Position numbers and translations under genes: made by a program
In this document: one piece after another, positions 1-6,543 of the stretch
Layout: each line of letters opens with the position of its first letter
Numbering within the stretch: the first letter of the stretch is position 1
Notes under the pieces: model-generated
The model's input: the letters and a program-made list of their open reading frames with translations, nothing else
Told to the model about the DNA's origin: nothing
The model's database searches: none
Assembly (NCBI GenBank): GCA_031275595.1
Contig: JAISOO010000099.1
Location: 1-9,399 of the forward strand
Source: Spirochaetaceae bacterium
GTDB lineage: Bacteria; Spirochaetota; Spirochaetia; Treponematales; Breznakiellaceae
Reading direction: 5' to 3'
Length of the DNA stretch: 9,399 nt

Positions 1-39
1 GAGCATTTCCCAAAACCCGGTTGGTTTTAGGAAATGCTC
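1..39. repeat. Small palindrome of the TTTCCCAAAA family
   Basis: Inverted repeat with arms at 1-17 and 23-39, starting GAGCATTTCC and ending GGAAATGCTC, with one mismatch and a short loop. It shares the core TTTCCCAAAAC and the flanking GAG/CTC ends with the palindromes near 86, 6108 and 6544. The window starts exactly at its left edge, so a longer element cannot be excluded. It could form a hairpin in RNA from either strand. Confidence 0.6.
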
Positions 40-41
40 TT

Positions 42-69
42 GAAAAAGCGGTCTAAAGCCCGCTTTTTC
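42..69. terminator. Bidirectional intrinsic terminator candidate
   Basis: A 10-bp perfect stem (42-51 with 60-69) around an 8-nt loop. Its GC core (AGCGG/CCGCT) is preceded by five A and followed by five T, the arrangement expected of a terminator that can work on both strands. The upstream gene on the minus strand (anti-sigma factor) ends about 290 bases away and other hairpins lie between, so it may equally serve a gene to the left of the window. Part of its sequence recurs at 6416-6446. Confidence 0.4.
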
Positions 70-85
70 CCATAAATCCAAGGTT

Positions 86-116
86 GCTTTCCCAAAAACT
101 GAAGTTTTGGGAAAGC
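86..116. repeat. Small palindrome of the TTTCCCAAAA family
   Basis: Arms GCTTTCCCAAAA (86-97) and TTTTGGGAAAGC (105-116) are a perfect 12-bp inverted repeat around an 8-nt centre. On the minus strand it reads GAGGCTTTCCCAAAA from 118, the same beginning as the copies at 6544-6582 and 6108-6136. No gene is adjacent. From here to about 202 I see no gene, RNA or other structure. Confidence 0.65.
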
Positions 117-202
117 CTCAACGAAAAGATTTTTTAACCCCCAAGGCAAAAAGCAGGCCGTTGTGCGGTCAATTACATGGGAAAAAGGGATGAAACCCTG
201 CA

Positions 203-371
203 AGCGCAGCAAACTGCTAGCAGTTTGTTGCGCTTCAGCGCAAGATCGTATAAAAATTCACAAAAGTGAATTTTTATACCCTGCAAACTGCATAAAGGAG
301 CCCGATATATCGAGGATTTTTTGCATATCTATGCAAAAAATCCACAAGTGCAACAGGCTCCTAGCGGAGCC
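203..371. repeat. Structured interspersed element, copy 1
   Basis: A dense set of nested palindromes. The core 222-341 recurs at 9281-9399 in the same orientation. Stems visible: 203-218 with 219-234 (16-bp arms, one mismatch, no loop); 220-227 with 284-291 as an outer stem; inside it 228-233 with 238-243 (TTCA loop) and 248-261 with 266-279 (14 bp perfect, AAAA loop); a palindrome 303-312 (CGATATATCG); 314-327 with 330-343 (14 bp perfect); and GGCTCC/GGAGCC at 356-371. AGGAGCC at 296-302 can also pair with 356-362 to close the second half. The right end enters the last codons of the anti-sigma gene, whose stop codon lies in the 356-371 hairpin. The element is non-coding and could shape the 3' end of that operon's mRNA. 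Confidence 0.75.
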
Positions 372-822
372 GGAAGCGTTCGGAGAGTTCCTTCAGGTGG
401 CTGCCGATAAACAGCGCCCCGTAGGCGCTTACGATGGTACCGATGGTGAGTCCCAGGGGCAGCAGAAAGGATGAGCCTTCCCGGGCGGCGATATTTCCGA
501 AATTCATGCCCAAAAAAGCGCTGGACAGGGAAAAAACCACGATGATCCCGGTGATCACCCAGCCCCGGAGGGAAATTTCGCCGGCGGTTTCCGCGAGGGG
601 CGCTTCCCGGTAGATTTTTTCCATGATCATCCCCTCAAGAGCCGGGGAGGGGGGGAAAAAGTCCTTTTTGAGAAGATCCCGGGCCCCTTCGTACCGGGTT
701 ATTTCCCGGGAGCAGCGGCCGCACGCCAGCAGATGGAGGGCTATTCTGAAACGGATCGTCAGGGGGACTCGGTCGCCGTCGAATTCCATGATTTTTTCCA
801 TAACGTCATGACAAGCCATCAT
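361..822 (-). CDS. Zinc-finger anti-sigma factor, membrane-anchored
   Basis: A protein of 153 residues, very probably the anti-sigma factor that holds the adjacent ECF sigma factor at the membrane. The cytoplasmic N-terminus carries a ZAS-type zinc site: His30, Cys34 and Cys37 in the pattern HxxxCxxC (HLLACGRC), with a further Cys4-His5 pair near the start. A linker follows, then two hydrophobic segments at about 87-107 and 118-140, and a short charged tail. There is no large exported sensor domain, so the signal is probably sensed in or near the membrane. The start overlaps the end of the sigma gene by 17 bases in another frame, and a strong GGAGGGGGG ribosome site precedes the ATG. Two ATGs are adjacent (820-822, 817-819); either may be used. 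The stop codon falls inside a hairpin of the downstream repeat. Confidence 0.8.
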   Translation of the reverse strand: MMACHDVMEKIMEFDGDRVPLTIRFRIALHLLACGRCSREITRYEGARDLLKKDFFPPSPALEGMIMEKIYREAPLAETAGEISLRGWVITGIIVVFSLSSAFLGMNFGNIAAREGSSFLLPLGLTIGTIVSAYGALFIGSHLKELSERFRLR

Positions 823-1369
823 GTCCCCCCTCCGAATAGGCCGTCAGTTTCTCGCGCAGCAGCTTTTTCGCCCGGAATACATGGGATTTTATCGTATTAA
901 CCGGATGTCCGGTGATAAGTTCTATTTCCTGGTAGGAGCGGTCGTAAAAAAAGAACAGATCCACGCAGATCCGGTATTTATCGGGAAGCTCCCTTACCGC
1001 GTCGACTACCGCCTCCCGGGCGGCGGCCCGCAGCAGGGCCTGTTCAGGGGTGTTGCGGTCCGGAACCAATTCCTCCTCCCCCAGGCTGTGGTACTCTTTC
1101 CGCCGGCTTACCCCGTTGAGGGCGGTATTGTAGGCGATTTTGTACAGCCACGTTGAAAACCGGGACCGCCCCTCAAATTTGGGTAAACTATGATAGGCTT
1201 TAAGAAATACCTCCTGGGTAAAATCCGCGGCGTCTTCCGCGTTCCGAAAAAAACTCAATCCCATTCCATATACCGCCTGCTCGTGCCGGTGTACCAAAAC
1301 CCGGAACAAGTCCTTCTGTCCCGCAACGATCCCGGTAACGATCCTTTGATCGTCCGCGTCCGTCATCAT
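806..1369 (-). CDS. ECF-family (sigma-70 group 4) RNA polymerase sigma factor
   Basis: A 187-residue sigma factor containing only regions 2 and 4, the normal ECF architecture and length. Region 2 spans about residues 20-88 and includes the conserved DFTQEVFLKAY helix (49-59) and the FEGRSRFSTWLYKIAYN stretch that binds and melts the -10 element. Region 4 spans about 112-176, with LPDKYR and a helix-turn-helix around 144-170 (YQEIELITGHPVNTIKSHVF) for -35 recognition. It directs RNA polymerase to a small stress- or envelope-type regulon when released by the anti-sigma factor encoded next. The start overlaps the stop of the upstream membrane gene as ATGA, implying coupled translation. A second ATG follows directly. 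I could not recognise an ECF-type -35/-10 pair upstream, so autoregulation is unproven. Confidence 0.93.
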   Translation of the reverse strand: MMTDADDQRIVTGIVAGQKDLFRVLVHRHEQAVYGMGLSFFRNAEDAADFTQEVFLKAYHSLPKFEGRSRFSTWLYKIAYNTALNGVSRRKEYHSLGEEELVPDRNTPEQALLRAAAREAVVDAVRELPDKYRICVDLFFFYDRSYQEIELITGHPVNTIKSHVFRAKKLLREKLTAYSEGGHDGLS

Positions 1370-1710
1370 GCCCGCTTATCGAGGCGTTTTATTCCATAAT
1401 AGGCCAACAACCCGATGCCAATTGAAAGGGGAATGAGCCCTCCCAAAAGACCATACCTGGTTCCCTGGGCTATGGCCAAGAATACGGTTAACGTAACCCC
1501 TACGCTGCCCAGCAATAGTCCGGTCAGCAGGCTGAAAGAAAGAAGATCAAAGTTGGGCCGCTCATAGTGCCCCGCGTGGATCAACAGGACGGTACGTTTG
1601 TAGTTCCACAAAAGATAAAAAAACACCACCATCGATCCCATGACGATTCCCACGATGGGGATTATCGCGATGATGATCTGGGCCGCTTCCGAAGACCTTA
1701 GTTCTTCCAT
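1366..1710 (-). CDS. Small three-helix membrane protein of sigma operon
   Basis: A 114-residue membrane protein, first gene of the operon. I place the start at 1708-1710 rather than 72 bases upstream because GAGGAG lies 10 bases before this ATG and the extra N-terminal stretch is charged and unlike a protein leader. Hydrophobic segments lie at about residues 11-34, 57-80 and 87-106. A basic loop after the first (NYKRTVLLIHAGHYERP) and the glycine-rich last two helices resemble the DUF6249 type of small membrane protein, often found beside ECF sigma factors; that assignment is from memory of the family and moderate at best. Its TGA overlaps the sigma start codon (ATGA). By context it may take part in signal sensing or in control of the anti-sigma factor. 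Confidence 0.75.
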   Translation of the reverse strand: MEELRSSEAAQIIIAIIPIVGIVMGSMVVFFYLLWNYKRTVLLIHAGHYERPNFDLLSFSLLTGLLLGSVGVTLTVFLAIAQGTRYGLLGGLIPLSIGIGLLAYYGIKRLDKRA

Positions 1711-1741
1711 AAGCCGGTATCTCCTCGTTTTGGATAATGAC

Positions 1742-1780
1742 GGGCCTGTGCGGCGGCCCGGCTGGCCGTCGGACAAGCCC
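1742..1780 (-). other. Leader hairpin of the sigma operon
   Basis: On the minus strand GGGCTTGT (1780-1773) can pair with ACAGGCCC (1749-1742), with one wobble pair, and the GC-rich interior can fold further. It would lie in the 5' untranslated region if transcription starts near the TATAGT at 1788-1793. No known regulatory RNA family is recognised. Confidence 0.3.
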
Positions 1781-1787
1781 ATGCACC

Positions 1788-1820
1788 ACTATATCCAAAA
1801 ATGCCGGCATGATCTATGAA
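1788..1820 (-). promoter_or_regulatory. Possible promoter region of the sigma operon
   Basis: TATAGT (minus strand, 1793-1788) is a fair -10 element, but no convincing -35 lies 16-18 bases upstream. A perfect 10-bp palindrome, ATGCCGGCAT, occupies 1801-1810 between the two expected promoter boxes and could be an operator. The region is the only space between the transglutaminase gene's terminator and this operon. Confidence 0.3.
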
Positions 1821-1838
1821 TTTTGACCCCCGGCCCTG

Positions 1839-1857
1839 AAAAAAGTTGCGGGGCAAC
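1839..1857 (-). terminator. Intrinsic terminator after the transglutaminase gene
   Basis: On the minus strand, GTTGC-CCC-GCAAC followed directly by six T, starting 8 bases after the TGA of the large gene. The stem is only 5 bp, so termination may be partial and some read-through into the sigma operon is possible. Confidence 0.5.
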
Positions 1858-1864
1858 CCGGCCG

Positions 1865-4800
1865 TCAGGGGGCAATAAAAAGCTCCTCCCCCAAGGCCCG
1901 GGTAAAGGCGCTGATATCCTCCGGGGCGGAGGAGTTGAGGGGGAGCCGGCGGGTAAAGCGGCTGGCCCCCCTGCCGGTATCGTAGAGTTGGCAGAGGGCG
2001 TCCCCCTCCGGGCCGAGGGTTATCCTGAGCTGGAAGCGGCCCTGCCCCTCGGGGAGGGGGTCAATCCCCGCCCTGGCCAGGGCCCGCCGCAGGGCCCGTT
2101 CGAGCTTTGCCGAGCCCCTGGTGTTCAGCCGGAGTTCCGCGGGCAGGGCTATCCCCTTTTTACGGAGCCCCCCGGGGTTCAGGGAGTAAAGCCGCTCCGC
2201 CGCCTCTTGTTTTTCCCTTCCCCGGGCGGTCAGGGCCAGTTCCGCGTAGCCCTCGGCGATCATGTCCCGCTCCCATATCGGATCAAAGTGTCCCAGGCTC
2301 CGGCGGATAAGGGCCTGGTCCCCCCGGAGGGCCCCTTCTTCCAGATCATAGTAGCCCTGGGCCTGGGGGATCAGGGCCGTCTCGAATTCCCGGGCCCGGT
2401 TAAGGTAGGCCCCGGCCCGGGAAGGGTACGACTGAAAGGCATAGTAGTATTGCAGCAGGGCGTCCAAATGGGATGCCCCGGGGCTTGAAAGCTCCGCCGC
2501 GTAGGCTTCGGCGTTCAGGAAACAGTATTTTTCGTAGAGCCGGCGGTGAACCGACTCCTTAAACCCATAGGAAAGGGTCCGTAAAAGGCCGTTGAACCTT
2601 TCCCGCAGGGAGCCGTAAACAAAGGTCCCCTGGGTTTTTTTAAGGCCCCCGTAGGTTTTGTACAGGATCTCGTGCAGATCCCGTTTGTACTGCACCGGAT
2701 CGATGCCGTAATTGAGCATCCAGGAAAGGTCCCCCTGGCTCAGGCAGTCTTCGGCGTACAAGCGGGCCTCTTCAAGCCGGCCCGCAATCTGATAGGCCTG
2801 GGCCAGGCTCACCTTGGCAAGGGGGGAGGTGTCCAGCTCATAGGCCCCCTGGTATTCGGTAAAGACCCGGGGCAGCTCCAGGCGCCGGAGGAACAGCTCC
2901 CCCCGGGCAAGCCGTCCCGAGGACCGGTCCTGGGCGTCCAAAGACGCGTTGGCGCAGTCAAAGGCGTCGCTGAATTTATAGAAGCGGCTTTCCAAAATGG
3001 AGAGGTTGTAATAGGCCACCGCGGTAAACCGCCGGTCCCCCACTTCCTCCCCTCCGGCGATGGCTTCGAGATACCACTGCTTGGAATCCGCGTAGCGAAA
3101 CATGGCCAGATAGATGGTTCCCAGGGTCATGGCGAAATCGGCGTCCCCCCCGGTCCGGGACCGGGCCGCCAAAAGCAGCCGCTCCCCTTCCTCCAGACGG
3201 TGGAGTTTATAGTACATCCACCCGAGGCTGCTGACGGCCTCGTAATTGAGGGGATCCAGGGACAAGAGCCGCTCCAGGTACTCCACCGCGGCGGCGGTCC
3301 GGTTCAGATAGCCCGCGGTTCGGGCGAGGAGGTATAGAATTTCGGTGTTTTCCGGGATCAGTTTTTCCACCCGGCGGTATTCGTCCCAGGCAAGGGCGAA
3401 GAGGCGGTGGCCGGAATAGAGGTTCCCCAGGGCCAGGGAGAACCGGGGATCCTGGGGATACAATGCGGAACCCCGGGTAAAGAGCTCAATGGCCCGCTCC
3501 CATAGTTCCGCGTTCTGGGCATCCAGGGCTTCAAGCAGAAGCTCATCTTCCCCGGGTTCGGCCCTTTGGGCCCGGACCCCGTCCCCGGTCAGGGCCGCCA
3601 GCAGGAGGGGAATCACGAGGAGGGTGAGGCCCCGGCCCTTCCCTTTTCCGGACCGTCCCAGGGCCAGGGCCAGGGGCGGCAGGATCCAGGCCAGGACCCG
3701 CCGGGGGAGGGGTATGGCTTTTTTGTACTGGTCCTGAAAAAATCCGTACCGGGTTTTCAGGAGGGAAAGTTCCTCCCGGGTAAATTCCGGGGCATACCGG
3801 GCGGCGGCCATGCTCTGGTAGAGGGGGTAAACCCCCAGGGCAAATTCCCCGTCCAGATCATGGGCCCAATCGGCCTCGCCCCGGGAACCTCTTCTGAATC
3901 CCCCCAGCCCCAGCCGCCGCACCGCGTGGGCCCACAGGCGGTCCGCCTTTTTTCGCGGGTCCCCCGTAAAGGGCAGCATCCAGAGCCGGCCGGTCCGCAT
4001 GAACATAAAGGCCAGGCAGAGGCCGATAACGAGAAGCGCCCCGCCGTATTTGTGCGCCAAAAGGCCGGCGGACCTCCCCAGGCGGTCCAGGCCCCCGGAA
4101 CCCGCCTCGTTTTCAGCCCTGGTCCGGGGGACAAGCCGGGACCGGTTGTCCAGGATTTCCTTCATCAGCCGCTCAAAGTCCGGGGGCGCCCCGGAGGAAA
4201 GGGCGAATTCCTCCCCCTCGGCCAGGATCCCCGAGGTGGGATCGTATTCAATCCAGCCGTATCCGGGGTAATAAACCTCCACCCAGGCATGGGCCATGCT
4301 TGAGCGGATCGGGTAATAGTTAAAGGTATTGGTCTCGGGATCGATGAAGAAACCCACCGCCACCCGGGCGGGTATGCCCTGAGAACGGAGGAGCAGGGCC
4401 ATGGAGAAGGCATAATAGGAGCAGTAGCCCTTTTTTGATTGAAAAAGAAAAAATTTCAACTGGTCCCCGTCGGGGGCTATACCGGGTTTCAGGCTGTACC
4501 GGTATTCCCCGTATTTGAGGTGCTCGTAAATGGTTTTTACCTTTTCCCGGTAATTCGTCATGCCGCCGCTTATCTCCCGGGCATAGGCCGCGATGATCTC
4601 GTCCCCGCCGTATTCGGTGTAATAGGCGTACTCCGCGGCGCTTAAGCCCAGGGTTTCCGGCCCCGGGGCGCCTGCCACCGATTCCATGAGCTCAAAGGGC
4701 AGGGCCTCGCTCACATGGCTCCGCGCCCCGTAGGCGGAACTAAAGGAAGAAGCGTCCCACTGGTCAAAGGGGGTAACCGTAACGGGCTTGTTCATGGCGA

Positions 4801-5797
4801 CAAAGACCTGGGGATCCAGGTTGACGAAAAAATATTCCTGATCCGTAATCCGGTAGGCCTCGATGCCCCCCTCATCAAGGACGGTATGTCCCTCGGGCAG
4901 CCGTTGGGGATGGGCCGTTTCATCCATCACATCATACCGAAAGAACCCCTGCTTGGGGTCATACCCGGAAAGCACGAAACGGCGGAGCAGAATATGGGTG
5001 TCTTCGGGATCCTTTCTGACGATCAGGACCAGATCGTCCTTCATGCTGATTTCGCTTTCCAGTTTGAGGTATTGGGTAAAATCAAAACGGAAAAGGTTGG
5101 GCTCCAGCAGCCCCCCCCCCTTGGTAACGGCCCCCTCCTGGGAGGGCCTGATAAAGAGGACCCCCCCCAGCAGCGCCAGGATGAACAGGGTAAAGCCCGC
5201 CGCGAGCCCCTCTTTTTTCCGCGGCCGGTATTCCCGGGGCAGGGACAACATAAAGGCCAGGATCTGCAGCAGGAGGATCCCCGTAAAAAGGGCGATCATC
5301 AAGACCGGCCAACGGTAGGCCTCCATCTCTCCGGCGCGGGTTACGCAAAAAAGCCCCAGGAGCAGGGCATCCGCGGCAATAATGTCGGCCCGCAGGAAAC
5401 GGAGGGACCGGGCGGAAAGGTAGGTCGAGAGGGCTGCCCAGTAAAAGGGCAGGAGGACGACAAAGTTGTTGCGGTCCAGGTTGAGGAGCAGGGCATCGGG
5501 GGTTACCGCGGAACCGGGAAAAAAAAGCCGGAGCATGGCTACCCCTCCCCGGGCCGTCCAGGGCGCCAGGATCAGGATGATCAGGGCGGGAAGGGCGGGG
5601 AGCCCTTGTTTTGCCAGGATCCAGGCCGCGACAAAACCGAAAACCAGGGTGGCGGCAAAGACCGGCGTATCCGCCAGGTCCCGGGCCAGGAGCCGGACCT
5701 GATACAGGATGGAAAAAAGCGCCAGGGAGCGTAAAAGGAGGGCGGATACACTGGAACGGGATTCACCGGATATGATTTCGTTTTTTCTGACACGCAT
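1865..5797 (-). CDS. Membrane transglutaminase-like protein fused to TPR domain
   Basis: A 1310-residue protein. About seven hydrophobic segments in residues 20-215 form the N-terminal block seen in TgpA-type transglutaminase-like membrane proteins. An exported region (about 216-580) holds the transglutaminase/protease fold with triad Cys459 (KKGYCSYYA), His503 (MAHAWVEV) and Asp519 (WIEYDPTSG), all intact. A membrane helix (585-601) leads to a cytoplasmic segment (602-697) like the C-terminal DUF4129 part of such proteins. Two hydrophobic stretches (700-713, 722-738) follow, the second looking like a signal peptide with a VRA-Q cleavage-like end. TPR repeats fill about 750-1020, then a helical region and a short C-terminal domain. 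The substrate is unknown; the family cleaves or cross-links peptides at the envelope. The ATG has no clear ribosome site and lies 7 bases after the preceding small gene, so coupled translation is possible. The usual MoxR/DUF58 partners are not in this window. Confidence 0.88.
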   Translation of the reverse strand: MRVRKNEIISGESRSSVSALLLRSLALFSILYQVRLLARDLADTPVFAATLVFGFVAAWILAKQGLPALPALIILILAPWTARGGVAMLRLFFPGSAVTPDALLLNLDRNNFVVLLPFYWAALSTYLSARSLRFLRADIIAADALLLGLFCVTRAGEMEAYRWPVLMIALFTGILLLQILAFMLSLPREYRPRKKEGLAAGFTLFILALLGGVLFIRPSQEGAVTKGGGLLEPNLFRFDFTQYLKLESEISMKDDLVLIVRKDPEDTHILLRRFVLSGYDPKQGFFRYDVMDETAHPQRLPEGHTVLDEGGIEAYRITDQEYFFVNLDPQVFVAMNKPVTVTPFDQWDASSFSSAYGARSHVSEALPFELMESVAGAPGPETLGLSAAEYAYYTEYGGDEIIAAYAREISGGMTNYREKVKTIYEHLKYGEYRYSLKPGIAPDGDQLKFFLFQSKKGYCSYYAFSMALLLRSQGIPARVAVGFFIDPETNTFNYYPIRSSMAHAWVEVYYPGYGWIEYDPTSGILAEGEEFALSSGAPPDFERLMKEILDNRSRLVPRTRAENEAGSGGLDRLGRSAGLLAHKYGGALLVIGLCLAFMFMRTGRLWMLPFTGDPRKKADRLWAHAVRRLGLGGFRRGSRGEADWAHDLDGEFALGVYPLYQSMAAARYAPEFTREELSLLKTRYGFFQDQYKKAIPLPRRVLAWILPPLALALGRSGKGKGRGLTLLVIPLLLAALTGDGVRAQRAEPGEDELLLEALDAQNAELWERAIELFTRGSALYPQDPRFSLALGNLYSGHRLFALAWDEYRRVEKLIPENTEILYLLARTAGYLNRTAAAVEYLERLLSLDPLNYEAVSSLGWMYYKLHRLEEGERLLLAARSRTGGDADFAMTLGTIYLAMFRYADSKQWYLEAIAGGEEVGDRRFTAVAYYNLSILESRFYKFSDAFDCANASLDAQDRSSGRLARGELFLRRLELPRVFTEYQGAYELDTSPLAKVSLAQAYQIAGRLEEARLYAEDCLSQGDLSWMLNYGIDPVQYKRDLHEILYKTYGGLKKTQGTFVYGSLRERFNGLLRTLSYGFKESVHRRLYEKYCFLNAEAYAAELSSPGASHLDALLQYYYAFQSYPSRAGAYLNRAREFETALIPQAQGYYDLEEGALRGDQALIRRSLGHFDPIWERDMIAEGYAELALTARGREKQEAAERLYSLNPGGLRKKGIALPAELRLNTRGSAKLERALRRALARAGIDPLPEGQGRFQLRITLGPEGDALCQLYDTGRGASRFTRRLPLNSSAPEDISAFTRALGEELFIAP

Positions 5798-5804
5798 CTT
5801 GTTT

Positions 5805-6080
5805 TTATTTTATGCCATGCTCCGGAGCCGCTTGTTTTTTCTTGAATTCGCTTAATTGCCGCCGTTGTTTCATAATTTGTTCGGAATACAATTCGGATCT
5901 AAGCGCTTGATAAGCATAACTATCATTGAACAAATCCAAAAGATACAATCCAAATAAGAAACCGGCCTGTTCGTTACAGGTATCTTCAATGGGAGGGAGT
6001 ATTCCGGGACTTTTTGAAGCAACAAATTGCATTGTATCACGGAGACATTTCTCAAGCTTTACTTTTGCGGCTTCTTTCAT
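5805..6080 (-). CDS. Hypothetical small protein, 91 residues
   Basis: Not recognised. The reading frame gives a soluble, helix-prone protein: an N-terminal charged helix (MKEAAKVKLEKCLRDTMQFV), two cysteines (12 and 35), a hydrophobic middle (FLFGLYLLDLF, 41-51) and a lysine/arginine-rich C-terminus (KQRRQLSEFKKKQ), with a net charge slightly positive. A GGGGAC ribosome-site-like sequence stands 6 bases before the ATG. Its DNA is much more AT-rich than the genes on either side, suggesting separate origin. It lies 109 bases downstream of the 65-residue gene, with a palindrome between them, and 7 bases upstream of the transglutaminase gene, so it could be read with either. A weak -10-like GATAAT lies at 6108-6103. 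It might pair functionally with its small neighbour, but no toxin-antitoxin or phage family is visible. Confidence 0.65.
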   Translation of the reverse strand: MKEAAKVKLEKCLRDTMQFVASKSPGILPPIEDTCNEQAGFLFGLYLLDLFNDSYAYQALRSELYSEQIMKQRRQLSEFKKKQAAPEHGIK

Positions 6081-6102
6081 AATAAGTCCCCGTTACGCCA
6101 AG

Positions 6103-6136
6103 ATTATCCCAAAACTTCAATTTTTGGGAAAGCCTC
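6103..6136. repeat. Small palindrome of the CCCAAAA family
   Basis: CCCAAAA (6108-6114) and TTTTGGG (6122-6128) form an inverted repeat; with the trailing GAAAGCCTC it matches the family seen at 86-118 and 6544-6582. It sits between the two small genes. On the minus strand a TAATAT lies just upstream of its GAGGC end and GATAAT just after it, so it overlaps the only place for a promoter of the 91-residue gene. Confidence 0.55.
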
Positions 6137-6189
6137 ACCCGATATTAAAAATCCATAGAGAATAGGGATTCAGAAGAACGACATTGTGA

Positions 6190-6387
6190 TTAGGACAGTA
6201 TAAATTCAGGGACAATATCAAAATTTAATTTATCGATATCCTCGCCCTGGTTAGAGAAGTCTTTCCGCATATGCTCAAGCTCAGCGGTTGACAATGGCCC
6301 CGTAACCTTACGATATTTATTTAAATCTAACGTTTGTTGAGAAGAAGACACGGCCCCATCGCCGCTTGTTTCTGCGTTTTTCTCCAT
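6190..6387 (-). CDS. Hypothetical small acidic protein, 65 residues
   Basis: Not recognised. An excellent ribosome site (AGGAGG, 5-6 bases before the ATG) makes this a credible gene despite its length. The protein is acidic (12 Asp/Glu against 7 Lys/Arg), with a Ser/Thr/Gln-rich N-terminal third (residues 7-20) that is probably disordered, then a polar segment DLNKYRKVTGPLSTAELEHM and a C-terminus ending in FDIVPEFILS. It has no membrane segment, no cysteine and no signal peptide. It is the first gene after tRNA-Leu and has two credible promoters and a long leader upstream. With the 91-residue gene it forms an AT-rich pair of unknown role. A small regulator or the acidic member of a two-gene module is possible; neither is shown. 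Confidence 0.65.
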   Translation of the reverse strand: MEKNAETSGDGAVSSSQQTLDLNKYRKVTGPLSTAELEHMRKDFSNQGEDIDKLNFDIVPEFILS

Positions 6388-6411
6388 AAAATCCTCCTGT
6401 TATATGCTCCT

Positions 6412-6440
6412 GATTTAAAGCCCGCTTTTTCCTTTAAATC
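6412..6440 (-). other. Leader hairpin before the 65-residue gene
   Basis: GATTTAAAG (6412-6420) and CTTTAAATC (6432-6440) are a perfect 9-bp inverted repeat with an 11-nt loop, inside the untranslated leader and about 14 bases from the ribosome site. There is no T-run, so it is not a terminator. The part 6416-6446 matches 54-84 at 27 of 31 positions, so it belongs to another dispersed repeat. Confidence 0.45.
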
Positions 6441-6460
6441 TATGGTCACGCTCCTATAAA

Positions 6461-6490
6461 AATATAGCATATTACCCTACATGACAACAA
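6461..6490 (-). promoter_or_regulatory. Secondary promoter candidate for 65-residue gene
   Basis: TTGTTG (6490-6485) and TATATT (6466-6461) on the minus strand, separated by 18 bases. Start of transcription would be near 6454, giving a leader of about 66 nt with the 6412-6440 hairpin. Confidence 0.35.
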
Positions 6491-6543
6491 CCATGAGACG
6501 TTACTTTCTCTCCAACGAATCTTTGGTTCAATCGCATAATATA

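Noticed and set aside
1711..1782. N-terminal 24-residue extension of the small membrane protein
   Set aside because: It has no ribosome site, whereas the internal ATG at 1710 is preceded by GAGGAG.
1823..5734. Several long plus-strand open frames opposite the transglutaminase gene (for example 2672-3337, 3566-4303, 4715-5734)
   Set aside because: They are antisense shadows of a GC-rich gene: low-complexity Pro/Gly/Gln/Arg composition, no start signals, no recognisable domains.
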